Assembly: GCA_014905825.1 (NCBI GenBank)
Contig: JACGCN010000011.1
Coordinates: 310,001-374,000, forward strand
Direction: 5' to 3'
DNA length: 64,000 nucleotides
From: Lyophyllum atratum
Lineage: Eukaryota; Basidiomycota; Agaricomycetes; Agaricales; Lyophyllaceae
The notes under the pieces were generated by a model. That model was not told the origin of the DNA. It did not search any database and saw nothing but the letters and a program-made list of their open reading frames with translations. Shown one piece after another: positions 33,335-45,119 of this stretch. Both the position numbers and the translations under genes were made by a program. Position 1 is the stretch's first letter. The number at the start of each line of letters is the position of its first letter.

Positions 33335-34010
33335 TCAACACCAGCAGCTCCTCTTAACCCTAACCCCAGGCGTGTACAGCCCACGTTGAAGAGGCAGAGC
33401 TCGGGGAGGGAGGCTCGAAGGTGACGGTATCCTAGAGGCGGACGGTGTGGACCTTCCAGCCTGAGAGCATGTAGGCTCGTCGGAGGAGAATACGACGGGG
33501 AAGACTGCGTCGGTGTGGCTGGAGAGTGGTTGACGAAGTGGCAACCCGCTCTGGACGTGCCATAGGCGAATGGATTGGTCGCCTGAGCCTGACACGAAGC
33601 GGGCAACACTGCCAGAGAATGCAACAAATGGGACACAATTGGCGCGCCCATCGAGCTGTCTGGTCATATTGTTTGGGGATCCCAGAGGCGGATGCTATTG
33701 TCTGCACAACTTGAGGCGATCAAGTCCTCCTGGGCAAGGACGCTGCGCATAGGAGTCCGTCCGGATGGCCTATCATGGGGGAGACAACGGGGTGGCCTGT
33801 TTCAGCGTCCCAGAGGCGTCGGACATGGCGTTCGGAGCCTGAGACGACTCGTTTTATATCAGGTGAAAAAGCAATGGCATCCCCGAGACTGCAGCAGCGT
33901 CCAACAGATGGCTCTGCGTGTGGGGACCGACCAGGTAAGAGAGGCAGCGGCAGAGTGATATACGTGGTGCCGTCGTGACATTTATCCTCCAATAGCTTAC
34001 ATCCCTCGGG
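33335..34010 (-). pseudogene. WD40-repeat pseudogene
   Basis: Three WD40 units can be read on the minus strand in different frames: AFSPDIKRVVSGSERHVRRL followed by WDAETG (33720-33980), DLIASSCADNSIRLWDPQT (about 33660-33735), and VARFVSGSGDQSIRLWHVQSG with the spacing of a WD repeat (33500-33620). Frame changes and stops separate them, so no intact propeller can form. Such WD arrays are common at the C-terminus of fungal NACHT proteins, but no NACHT is present here. Confidence 0.7.
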
Positions 34011-34200
34011 GAGGGGTGGAGTTGCAGCAGCGGTGGTGCTGGAAGACTTGCAACACGTCAATTAGGCAGGGCAGGGAATACGGTAGGATATGGACATGGC
34101 GTACGTACAGGGGTATCCAGCCAACCCAAGTCTCTTTCCCCGTCCCTGCTCTTGAACTTATTTCGAATTTTCGATCTCGGGCCATTCAATCTACGTGCTG
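33988..34200. repeat. dispersed repeat, copy 1
   Basis: About 200 bp (AGCTTACA, then GTTGCAGCAGCGGTG, AACACGTCAATTAGGCA, TAGGATATGGACA and AACTTA-TTCGA blocks) that occurs again at 38400-38595. Both copies sit on the 5' side of WD40-like relics on the minus strand, so they are probably the ends of two duplicated gene remnants. Confidence 0.65.
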
Positions 34201-34221
34201 CGCGGTTGTAACGCGTAGACA

Positions 34222-34317
34222 GACCTTGCAATGAAGATCGTACTCAAGGTTCTTCACCTGGATCGGCCGCATAGGCTTGTATGCCTCGTCCCCTATGGCG
34301 TTGTGATCTTGCTCTGT
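34222..34317 (-). pseudogene. relic of the universal stress protein exon 2
   Basis: The sequence aligns over about 96 bp with 45579-45673, which is exon 2 of the universal stress protein gene plus its splice borders (common blocks: GGATCGTACTC-like, CTTC-CCTGGATC, TGCCTC-TCCC, GTTGTGATCTT-CTCTGT). Many substitutions and a lost frame mark it as decayed. It appears to be an isolated exon copy. Confidence 0.6.
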
Positions 34318-34596
34318 AGGTCCAGGGGCAGTGCAAGTCCCAAGAATTCAAAAATGTCCTCGCGTTATTTGTTGTTTGGTGCGGAGGCCTATGGGCTCGG
34401 GAAGATTTACTATCAGCCGGAACACTCGATAGTGCTTGATGGCATCCGTTAGGCAATGTGCAGGTATGTTGTCGCCAACTGATTATGGCACCCGTGTCGA
34501 ACACATTACCTTAGACGGTAATCCTCTTCAAGCCCAGGAATTTCGAGAAATTACGGTCCAGCGCTGAGCGCGGTGCTTCAATACATCTTGAAACCG

Positions 34597-36771
34597 ATGC
34601 CATTCAAACCCTCCAGTAGAACCGTGGATAGCAGGCGATGGGAACAACCAGCTGTGCCGCCTCATGTCCAGGTAACGCACCAGCCTGATATCCTTGGTCC
34701 TGATGACATCTAACACGCGCCGATTTCGATTCGCGTAGAACATTGTGGATCTGGCCACGCGGGAACCTCTACGCTATCTGCCGTCACTTATCCGTCTATT
34801 CAAGGAACAACAGTTGTGGACTCTAACTTCTCAGCTCCTTCCTCTGCTCATCCGTCCGTTCGAACTAAACCCACCTTCGGGCCGCGTCACTCCACAAGAC
34901 AAAACTCGTGTCGAAGTCGCCCAAATTGCACTTGAAGGCCTGTCTGATGCACAGTACCTAGCACAGGGATCGGAGGCAAGAATTTCCCTGTTGAATCTCT
35001 CCTATATTCTACCGGCCTGGCCGTCAATATGGAAGTGGATACAATACCTATATTACAAAACAGAAGACGGCCACCTTGACATGGCGTTCGATGCAGAATC
35101 ACGACCGGCGCCGTCACTGACTAGCATCTCGGAGGACACTATGCAGCTCTTTGACGCCATCCAGTTTTTCCTCGCATTAACTATCCTCGGCAATACGTCA
35201 CCTCACCTTAGTTCCATAATAATCTCCTCTCCTGGACTATTGGAAATGCTTACGGAGATGTGGTTGCGGCAATGCCGTCGATTGACGGAGGCTAACGACA
35301 CTCATGACGCTCCCATGGCACGCTTGGCCAGCCAGGCATTGGCAGGGATTCTCATCTCGCACCCTATCGATATCTCTCAGCTAGCAGATGGCTTTGGAGT
35401 CGGCCAAGAACGACTGGCAGATTTGCTCATAGAGCCTATCCATTCCATGGCACATCGAAGCGGAGGAAAACTGATTGATACATGCGTCGAAGCCCTTTGT
35501 ATCTACCTTCGACTCGCCAAAAAAGCTCCGGGAATTTTCAAGATGCTCCTCGCAAGAGACTTCCTCGTTTACGTACTTCACACGCTAAGACATATCCTTT
35601 CGCTCCCCCCGCCGGAATCCGAGGACGTGCACAGATACGTCAGTTCTTGCTTCATCTTGATCGCCGACACATCAAGCATGTCCGTTGACTACACATGGAT
35701 TATCGACGCCATCCGTGAGAACCTCATTCCCTGCATCCTACAATATGCGTCCCTCGCAATCGCTGGCACGGATGGACCTGATGGCGTGGTAGGAGACGAT
35801 GAGGAGGATCGTGAGGAATACTTGATCTGGGTGACAACACTTCTTGAAAGTTATTTTCTCCATCGTCCGGTCTTGAAACTTCTTGGGAGAGTTATGCGCG
35901 CGAAGTCAGTCACTTCTCTGTCGATGAAAATACCATGTGGTACCAAGTTCTCCACGGTCTGGACGGGTTTCTTAGAGAACGTGGATGCCCAACTGTCTAT
36001 ACACACCTCGTTCAAAAAGAGCGTGGAATCCAAGATGCAATGCTCATCGCCCAATGTCCGTGATTCTTTCCATGCTTCAAACCTTGGCTTAAATGCGGTG
36101 TTTTTGGAATAGTGTGCCAATATGGAGACCACACCACGTTTTAGAGCTTGCGAGAGATGTCAAGATGTCATTTATTGCTCAAAACCGTGCCAGAGGGAAG
36201 ACTGGATAGAAGGGAGTCATCGTACGGACTGTGCAGCAGCTTGCAAAACTCGATCCGGTATGTGAGCTAAACCTTTCTTTCCTTTGCGGACTTGGGCTAA
36301 CGCTCGTATAATTTGATGCGGTCAGGGCAACCCTTTCGCTTCTCGCTCAGGGATCGAGCTTTCTTAGCATTCCTAGTGGACCACTGGCTGAAGGTTGATA
36401 ACAAGCGAATAACGGATTATCGGGACATACAGATATCTCGATCCGGCCGCCAGCCCATGATACTGTCCATCTTCGATATGAAATCGCCGCCTACAATTGA
36501 TCTCGATTCGGCAAAAGACTTTGAGCAGTGGTCTAACCCCTCCCAGAGCATACCCAACTCTGATGGGTCACGGACAACGTCGTGGTATTCGGACCAGCCG
36601 CCACCCTCCATGGTAATTCCGCTCCCAAATATATCCAAGCATTCCGCCGAGCCACGTCCACTCATCCAGCCGTGTTTATTCGTGAATTACGCAGCGGGGC
36701 AATATGCTGCAATATATACTCCTTCAAAGGTGTCGGGCGATTTATTCGGCTGGGTCGATACCCACCAATGA
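34597..36771 (+). CDS. MYND zinc-finger protein
   Basis: Exons 34597-34671, 34739-36055, 36113-36257 and 36326-36771, about 660 aa. The first 460 residues form a helical region with no named domain (NIVDLATREPLRYLPSLIRL, IHSMAHRSGGKLIDTCVEAL). The MYND finger follows: CANME-TTPRFRACERC-QDVIYCSKPCQREDW-GSHRTDCA, with the C-x2... C-C-C-C-C-C-H-C pattern complete apart from the weak first pair. The region after it is about 150 aa. MYND fingers bind proline-rich partner motifs; the target here is unknown. The start was set at the first ATG of an exon whose donor joins in phase. Extra coding after 36771 (to about 36965) is possible if one more intron is used. A partial homologue of the N-terminus lies at 55033-55330. 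Confidence 0.78.
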
Positions 36772-37020
36772 AAAGGTATGCCTTTACTCGAGTAACAGGG
36801 AGGGGCAGGGGAGTCATGCCCTCAAACGATGTATTCTTGCAGTACTTTCATATCCACGTCAACGATCTCCTGCAATCAGAGGAATGCGAGCATCCGCCGG
36901 GATTCTATCGCTTCCCAATCAGGTCCTCGATGCCTGTGTCGCATCTTCAGCGCCGGTGCGCCTGAACCACACATTCCAACCTGATGCCACTGGGGCTGCG
37001 AAACAACGCAAAGGCTCATA

Positions 37021-38395
37021 AGCCTAGGCCTGTGATCAGAGATGCATAGGGTATCTTCACGAGGGGTAAATAACATCGGTCTAGTAGTTACTAGTGTCAA
37101 TCCGATTCCCCAGCATCAGCAGGCCATGAGCATCTCCAGTGCTCCCCCGCCTGAGGACTTGATCCTTCCACCCAAACTGCGCAGCGAAGACGCCCACAGC
37201 GTCGGACTCCCTCGGGCCACATTTCACACCACTCACAATAGCAGCCCCACGCACGCGAGAATGCGAGGAACACGACGCCCTGCGTGCAGCTCTGGGAATC
37301 ATGACCCTGTGTCTGCCAAGTATCTGGCAGTCTGAAGGTCCCACACGCGGACTTGCCCCCCTGAGGCGGAGGTGACAAACGAGCCATACGGTGAGGATAC
37401 CGTCGCTTTTGCTTTACGTGTCCTGGCGCACGCCCATCTCGGTCTTGATCTCGATCCCGGTTGAGGGTCTGCGAGAGCCTCCAGATAGTAAGCGATCCAT
37501 CAGCAGCCCCCGCCACGATACGCATCCCGTCCTTTGGTGATAACACAGCCGAAGTCATGAGTGTCCCGTTTGGAGAGCTTCAATGGGTGCGCCGATACCC
37601 TTGACGAGCCATACGTCTCAGAGACATAATGTCCCAACAAGAGCTTCGTACCTCTGGATTAAGACGCTTTTTACGCGATATCAGCTTTCTGAGCAGAAAG
37701 AACGATCGTGTGTGCACACCCTATGTGCCGAAGATCTTGTCATGCCGTATTAGTGTATCGTCCACTGGCAGCAGATTCCAAAGCTGACATCTCCCCGATC
37801 CACCGGACGATCACCTTCGCAAACTCCAGGACCCGAACTTTCCCTTGGATAGTGTCTATTGCGTATCGTTAACTAATGACTCCGAAAACGGCGAGGATGA
37901 ACCTACCACCTCAGAATTGATGAGGTTGGCACCAGCGCCTGCAAGGCCAAGAGCGGGGAAAGGACTTTTCGAAACACACCGAAGTAATCCTTCCCACTCT
38001 CGATGGCTAGGAGAGTGATGTTGTCTAGCGCGCGGTTCAAGGTTGTCTCGGGATGGGCAAACGTCCGTTGGGACAGTACTCGAAAGAAATTCTTGTCTAG
38101 CTCCCGATTGTCCCAGGAAGCGGTTTTGGAGCGCTGAAGAAGGCCGGAGCTCATTCTCCGCTTTTTGGCGCTTCAAGTCCAGGACCCGGTCGTTGCAGTT
38201 CTGGTGCTTTTTGCCTGCGTCGAGTAAGCATTCCGAAGACGCTTCTCACTCATCGACATTGAGTGGCATTTCGCTGGAAGTGGCAGTGGCGGGTAAGGCG
38301 GCCAGCACGGCCAACGGCCTTCGAGTTCGGGGTCATTAAGGGAATGCACACCTAGGTGCTGTTGAAACGGTGCCTCGGCTTCTTCTTGGGTGTCT
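37021..38395 (-). pseudogene. WD40-like relic and associated decayed sequence
   Basis: On the minus strand 37560-37440 reads LSPKDGMRIVAGAADGSLTI with WRLS, a WD40 unit, and GGKSACGTFRLPDTW follows at about 37360. Upstream (37900-38150, minus) a helical stretch NRALDNITLLAIESGKDYFG is readable, then stops. No continuous gene can be built. It is probably the second copy of the element that also left the 33.3-34.0 kb WD40 relic. Confidence 0.45.
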
Positions 38396-38399
38396 ATCA

Positions 38400-38595
38400 T
38401 AGCTTACAATCCTCAGAGAGGGGTAGAGGGTGCCTGTGTGGTTGCAGCAGCGGTGATGCTTCCACACTTGGAACACGTCAATTAGGCACAGAATATGTAG
38501 GATATGGACACGACGTACCGGCCGACCCTAGTCTCTTGCGCCATCCCTCCTCTCGAACTTACTTCGATCGCGGACCATTCAGAGCTTACATGCTG
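38400..38595. repeat. dispersed repeat, copy 2
   Basis: See copy 1 at 33988-34200. Similarity is about 75-80% by eye, same orientation. Confidence 0.65.
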
Positions 38596-38630
38596 GGCGA
38601 ACGAAGGCAATGACTAGAGTATGAGGAAGT

Positions 38631-41600
38631 AGGGCTGCGCACCGACGCCGTAGTTACGGCATACGGCTGCCGACCTGCGGTCACCGTCGCCGTACCGCGA
38701 GCCTCTCAGCTTTCCACTTTACGGTACGGCAGCGGTGCGGTTGACCACCGTTCACGGTGGTCGAAAACGGCAATAAACGGCCGTTGTCGGCGGTTCGGCT
38801 GAGTCCCAACTATAATGCTTGAACCTTAAAACATCAACACAACATTCATCTCCCTAGACCGGGTTCTTAGCTCTGTAGTGTAGCTTGCCGGCGGTTAAAA
38901 ATTGACTTCATCATCCCTAGACCGGGTCCCCACAATGCCAGAGCATGCCGCCATCCTCTATTTTCCTGATCAGATGTCTAACGACGTGTCTTCTGTGTCT
39001 AGCTCCCACTCTTCAAATTTGTAACGTCTGTAAGAGCAAGTTATAACATGGTGCACTTCTTTTTGATCTTAAGAGTCCCAGCTACCACGAGATGTGCCTT
39101 CGTGCCACCTGAACGCGCCTTCCGAGTCATTCATATCTGTCGTGCTATCCTTATTACTGGTCCACCTTTTCAATATTACAGAAAATGTGTCTTTTGTTTC
39201 CTGCTTCCCTGCTGACCTCACGAAGCAGTATCTTCCATGCAAGGCGCGATTCTTCGTTATTGCCAAGATTGCTCCTGACGAATATATATATGGGTATGTT
39301 TTTCGCCTCGAAAATATCAACTTCTAGTCTTTTTTACCTCCAATGGCTACAGGTTGCGCTTTCGACGAACACGGCAATCTCAAGAACGCCTCTGACATCG
39401 ATTTCTATGAATCCGAGACAGATACGCGCCCGATTTCCGGCCCTGGTGCACGGGGATCACTTAGTTCGAGAGGTCTCCTTACTCCTGTTCTGTCTTGTAT
39501 CTGAATTCCAAGCTTACCCATCTACCTCACAGGTCCTAACGCAGGCGATGCATCTGGCAATGCTTTAGGTTCGCTCCTTTTTTGGTTCAATATATCCAAC
39601 TAATAGTTACCCCACTTTGCACAGGTCAACGTAGTGGGCGTGGGGCGAACATGGCGGACCTCGTTGCCGCAGAGGGCCTGGGCTCCGATGGCGAACCCGA
39701 GAAAGCAAAGAAATCACGTACGCGCAGGGCGAAACGTTCTCGCGGTACCGGCAAGGCCATATCACGGAAGCGAAAGTCAAATGTGGGCGGCGAGGACAGT
39801 GATGCCCAAGACGGCGATTTTGCGGTGGATTCAGATGATTCGGAGTCTAGTGATGACTCGGATTTCACAGACGACGAGGTAGTTGGCAATGCTGAAGTGC
39901 GTAAACATGATTCTTCCTCGATGATTCCAACTCATATTACCTTCTAATCTAGCTCGCAGCTGTCTTGCCTTCAAAGTCCATCCCAACTACAGGCCGCGGC
40001 TCCGGCTTGCATACCAGGAAGCGCAAGGCCACCCATGTGATTGAAGTCGAAGATGAGGACAGTCCCCGCCGAATTTTTGCTCGCTCTTCAAGCCCTGTCG
40101 GTGACTCTGCTATTCTCGAGGAAATATCAACCTCGGCTTCTCGAACAAAGCAAACTAAGGACAAAAGGGTATGGACATCGTGTTCAATCATGAGATGGGA
40201 CGACTACTAACTGCAAATATCATTCAGTCGGCCACGAGGAACCCAATTTATTACTTTTACGAAAGGGTCGAGCGCGGTGCCGATGGTCGTGTTGGCGAAG
40301 CAGGTGATAAGCATTATAAATGCCATCACGGTAATTCCAAGATCTTTACACTTAAGAAGACAGGAAAATCGAATTTAACGTGTATGTTTAACGTTTTCAT
40401 TGGTCATTTCGTTGTTTAAATTTCCTTTCATGTTTCAGCCATGGTCAACAACTTGAAGGCGTGTTCACCGCCAATGTACCACTTCTACAGTATTCTCAAG
40501 GACAGGCCGGCAGATCAGCCTGTCACTGAGAATGAAATTGCGATTGCGGCGGGTGCCAAGGTACTCGACCCTATCAAGGCAAAGGAGTACTTCCGAAACC
40601 TTGAAGTGGCTTCGGAGAATATCCGTGCTGCGTTCGAGAAACAGTCAACAAATGCTGCGGTAAGAAATTTGTATTCAACTCTGTTTTAACACATGTCTTA
40701 ACATCAGTGTAGGGCCCTTGGGATCAAGAAAAGTTTGAGCAGCTCCTTGCTGAGTGGATTGTCGCCTGCGACCAACCGTTCGAGGAGGTGGATAGGCCGG
40801 AATTCCGTGACCTCTTGACGTACACGCACCACCCTGCCCCTGATCTCAAGATCCCGCATCGTGACGCCGTTAAGCGTCGAATCATGAAGATGGGCGAAGA
40901 TAGTATCGAGGCTACCAAGGCAATGTTTAAGGTCAGGCGACTCTTGATCTATTGAATATTTCTGATCCTCTATTTCTTGTAGGACCACGTTAAAGGAAAG
41001 ATCAGCATCTCACTCGACGCTTGGACATCCAGCAATAACTACGCCTTCCTTGCAATTGTTGCACATTACGTGAACGAAGACGGGCAGTTAGGTAAACAAC
41101 CCTTCTCTTCGTTTACCATTTCATTCACATACCTCGTCTAAAAAGGAATTATTGATCGATTTTCGTGAGCTTGTTGGTGAGCATTCAGGCGAGAATATGG
41201 CTGAGGCTGTGTGGGAGACTCCGAAGCGATATGGGATCGAGGATCGGGTACGTGTTTCATCTTGATGTATTACTTATCTAGTATATAACGGACCCAGATT
41301 CTAGCATTCATGCTCGACAATGCGTCCAACAACGACACGCTGGTTGACGGAGTACAATCACGGGCTGCTAAAGAAGGGATCTATTTCGATGCAGCTTGGG
41401 CACGTCTTCGATGCATGCCCCATACCATTCACCTCGCGGCTATCAAGGTTTGTAAACTGTTCAAATCTTAACAGGTTCTGAAACTTATACTGTCCATTTA
41501 AGTTGCTGGAGGCAATCGGAGCAATTTCGAAGACGGAGGCCAAGAAAGCGGCCTCTCGCAGTGGAAACTATCAGGACTCAACTACGGCACCTCTCAGTCG

Positions 41601-43172
41601 TGACCATGACGATGATGCAGCAGCGCGCGAGGACACTGATGAAGACGCTGGCATCAGTTTCTCGCTCGATAAATCTGCAAACATTTTACCAGCTGTCGAA
41701 AAGGTCAGTCACAATTATTTGTATGCCTAGACACATCTTCGTCTGCTGATATCTTTTTCAGCTTCGAAAAATCATCCGTGCGATTCGGTCGAGCCCTCAA
41801 CGCAAGCAAGCCTGGTTTAAGCAACTCGAAGACTCATTTAGGGGGAAGAACGGCGAAAAGCGTCAGCGTGCCTTAATGCTTATTCTAGACGTCAAAACCC
41901 GTTGGTCATCAACACACCAGATGATGAGTACGTCCCATGTTCCTATACATACTGTATCAACTACATTCTCACATGCACGATCTACATCAGGACGTGCGTT
42001 AGACTTCTCGAAGGAGATCGACGATTTTGTCGGACGCAACCGAGATCTCCGGTCCCTCGAGCTTGACGCGGATGACTGGTCAGCTATATCTTTGGTGGCC
42101 AGCTGGCTGAAAGCTTTCCGGTCCGCTACTACCGATATGTCCAGGACCAAGGAACCGATGCTTTCAACCGTTCATGCGATTTTCCGAGGACTTCAAGATC
42201 ATATCCGCTCGACCTTGGAGGAGCTTCCTGATTCTGCACCAACACAACTGCGAGATGGACTTGTGGATGCGCACCAAAAGCTCAGTGAGTATTACTACCG
42301 GTCGGCCATTCTATACATGGGCAGCAAGTACGTCTCGCAAATGTTTTCCATGTCCTTCTTCTCATTTAATTTTCATACAGTCCTTGATCCACGTATAATG
42401 TACGAAGGCTTGAAATATGATTGCGAATCCGACCCCACCCTCCTCGGTGATCTCGATAGGTGCAAGAAGCAACTACAGGCTTATTACCGAACAAATTATG
42501 CTGCATCCACTCGACCACCGCCTCCTCGTCCATCCCAGTCGTTATCATCTATCTCCTCTCGCAACGGAAGCTCCTTCGGTTCGCCTGAGAAAGTCAATTT
42601 CACGTCACGCTATCACAAGAAAGATCGAGTCGTTGTTGACGAACTCGAAGAATATTTTAAACTACCACGGGAAGACTTCGATTCCTGCAAACCTCTTCAG
42701 TGGTGGTCTGGCAGACGGTCCCAATTCCCCAACCTGTATCGCCTTGTGCGCGACATTTTTTCTATTCCTGGTACGTTTATTAGTGACGTTTTGAACCAAA
42801 TCTAGCACCTCACAACATACCCCAGGTTCTGCGGTCGCCGTTGAGCGTATATTCTCTGGAGGACGTGATACAATATCATTGAGGCGCACCAGTCTGGTTC
42901 CGGATACTATTAGAGTACTTATGCTAGTCAAGCATCGCCTTAGACTTGCTCGCATACAATTACAGAAGCAGGATAGGTAGAATCTTGTTACGATACTTAC
43001 TTTTTGAAACTACCGAACCACCGTCAACGGCCGTTCATTGCCGTTTTGTCCACCGACCGTACCGTCGGTGTTTGGAAAATTTATTGCCGACACCGTTGAC
43101 GGGGTCCCAACCACCGTTAGACCACCGTACGCTTAGGCCGTTAGCCGTTACGGTACGGCGCGCACTTCCTCA
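38631..43172 (+). mobile_element. hAT-superfamily DNA transposon
   Basis: Terminal regions are rich in short ACGG/CCGT palindromic repeats (38632-38800 and 43010-43165), common in fungal hAT elements. The left end reads AGGGCTGCGCACCG and the right end, reversed, TGAGGAAGTGCGCGCCG. The 8 bp GAGGAAGT lies directly outside both ends (38623-38630 and 43173-43180), the length expected for a hAT target-site duplication. One caution is that the right end itself contains the complementary CACTTCCTC, so GAGGAAGT may instead be part of the terminal repeat. Confidence 0.82.
39343..42980 (+). CDS. hAT transposase with BED-type finger and dimerisation domain
   Basis: Exons begin at 39343 (MATGCAFDEHGNLKNAS), 39533, 39625, 39953, 40228 (to 40381), 40439, 40713, 40983, 41146, 41298, 41503, 41762 and 41991, and the last starts near 42826. 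After an acidic and basic N-terminus comes a degenerate BED-like finger (HYKCHHG), then the RNase H-like core (SISLDAWTSSNNYAFLAIVA, AFMLDNASNNDTLVDG, LRCMPHTIHLAA). The C-terminus is the hAT dimerisation block (AVAVERIFSGGRDTISL). The join of the exon ending 41091 to the exon at 41146 is out of frame by one base, and the 42328-42386 region fits poorly as an intron. The transposase may therefore be inactive, or an unusual splice site is used. Confidence 0.85.
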
Positions 43173-43319
43173 GAGGAAGTGCTTTCGGTGGGAGCTGCTG
43201 GTTGATCCGAGTCAACGTTTTGAGAGGTTGTGCACGTTTCTATTAATAACACGTACCGATAATACTCTCACATCCAACGTCTTCTTCGATCGTGTTTGTC
43301 TCCCTCGAGCAACCACATT

Positions 43320-44623
43320 ATGCCAAATTCCTCCCTCCCAACAAGGGCGAAGGATCTTACCTTGTATACCAAGAAATTGACAGGTGCCAATCGGCCTACT
43401 TGTGTACGGCCCGAGGCGCGGTTCATCGACAAAGCAAAGGGGGAGCTCATCTTCTACTGGTGTGAAGATTCATCACTGGGGCATCCGTTCCAGATCTCAG
43501 TCTTGAACCTCAAGACTGGTGAATGGGAGGACACAACCGTATGTTGAACTTCTGTACCACTGGTATTCGTCTTACTGGAGTTCTTACTATAGCATTACTT
43601 GTGCCTCGAAAAACCTTGGTCTCCCCTTTCTCCGGAAACTCAGAAACCACTACCACGCCATGTTCAGTCTGCGGCAGCCTTCTGTAAGCTGGAAGGACAC
43701 CGCATTATCATTCTATTTGGCGGCTTGGACATCACTGAAAACCCCACATCCGACATGTACGTGATTGACATCGATCGACATAGGTGGTGGAAGGTTGATG
43801 TGCCAGAAAATGTTGTTCCCCGCGTCGACCACGAAATGGTGTCCATTGAGAACCGTCTGTATATCTTCGGGGGCCGTCCTGGCCATGATTCATACTCGGT
43901 TGTAGAATTCAATCCTGTGACCCTCTCCTGGAGCTGGCCGGTACAAGACAGGCCATATCCTGATGATCTCCGCATAGCGCTTGGCTGGTCGGGTGGTGTC
44001 GTGCCCATCCATGGTGGCAGGGAAATACTGCTGCTTCCGGGTATCTCTGATGACCCAGAAAATGTGAGTGCCATGATATTTTATATTATCTAAATCTACA
44101 GTGTTCTGAGTATCCTCAGGACAACTTTGCTGCTACGCATATCGCGAAGTATGATATAGTAAAACAGACATTTACGGTGTTCAAAACCACGGGTGGACTC
44201 TTTCCAATAGACATGGAAGGATATGACGATTTTCTTCTCACTAGCGCAGGCCCCTTCCACCAACTAGGCGCGTCTGTCAAACTCGAGGAAGGGTCTATCA
44301 AACTGGAGGAAGGGTCTACAGGGGACACATGATCTGTCCTCGTTGCGACCTGGGACGAATATTTCCCCGACGACAACAAACGACCAAGCCCTGAACTATG
44401 GCTCTTCACACTTTCCACAACCCAGCCATCCACATGTGACCGCCTCGACGTACTGGAGGAGAGGTTAAAGGAACTTAACTTGTCGTTCGTGACATCTGCA
44501 GTGCTCACTGATCAAGCAATCCTGTTATTAGGATGTAGTGAAGAACCTGCGGAGGATGATCTTCACGAGTTCAATGTTTGTGTGGTGATTGGATTGCATG
44601 ATGGAGGTGTACATACAGCGTAG
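43320..44623 (+). pseudogene. kelch-repeat-like protein gene with in-frame stop
   Basis: Exons 43320-43538, 43593-44063 and 44120 onward. Kelch-like units include HRIIILFGGLDITENPTSDM with a WW core and RLYIFGGRPGHDSYSVVEFN, so a partial beta-propeller is likely. A TGA at 44330-44332 ends the frame, giving 300 aa. In the same frame directly after it, coding-like sequence continues for 97 codons (SVLVATWDEYFPDDNKRPSP, LWLFTLSTTQ, LLLGCSEEPAEDD) to a TAG at 44621. A CGA-to-TGA change would explain it. A short internal duplication (KLEEGS twice) sits just before the stop. The gene either makes a shorter protein or is a recent pseudogene. Confidence 0.72.
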
Positions 44624-45119
44624 CTAGTGCTCGATGTACGTACTCAATGCTTCTTACACACTCTGCTTTGTTATGACAGCGCAGCCAGGCTGGGTGCCAG
44701 TAGTTCACGGCTGCACGTCATGTATACATCTGGCTTTGGATCGCGCCGTGGCAATGGCATGCAGTGGTGCCATTAAACGGGACGTAGCGCGGTATCACGA
44801 AGATTGCGAGTAGTCGCAACATGATCCTGACAAGTCAAAGTGAACATAGGACACGGCCGAGTCACGGCAATAACATTAATTGATACAGCTATCGTACAAC
44901 TTAGTGTCTAATAAGGAGTGGGGTAATGTGTCGTATAGCGAAATAAATATGTTAGGTCCATCCTCAGAGATAATGGCCTGTTCGCCTGTTCGCCCGTTCG
45001 TAACCTGAATTCCCGAAGTAATGAACCCGTCATCCATCTACCAGAGGCAATAAGTTACCCGCCGACGCCCGCATGGTTAAGTACTAACCATTTCTATATC
45101 CTCCTCCCGCTCTCCGTCC
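44624..45119. other. intergenic, no gene seen
   Basis: Convergent spacing between the kelch-like and universal stress protein genes. AT-rich, with no coding signal. Confidence 0.55.
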
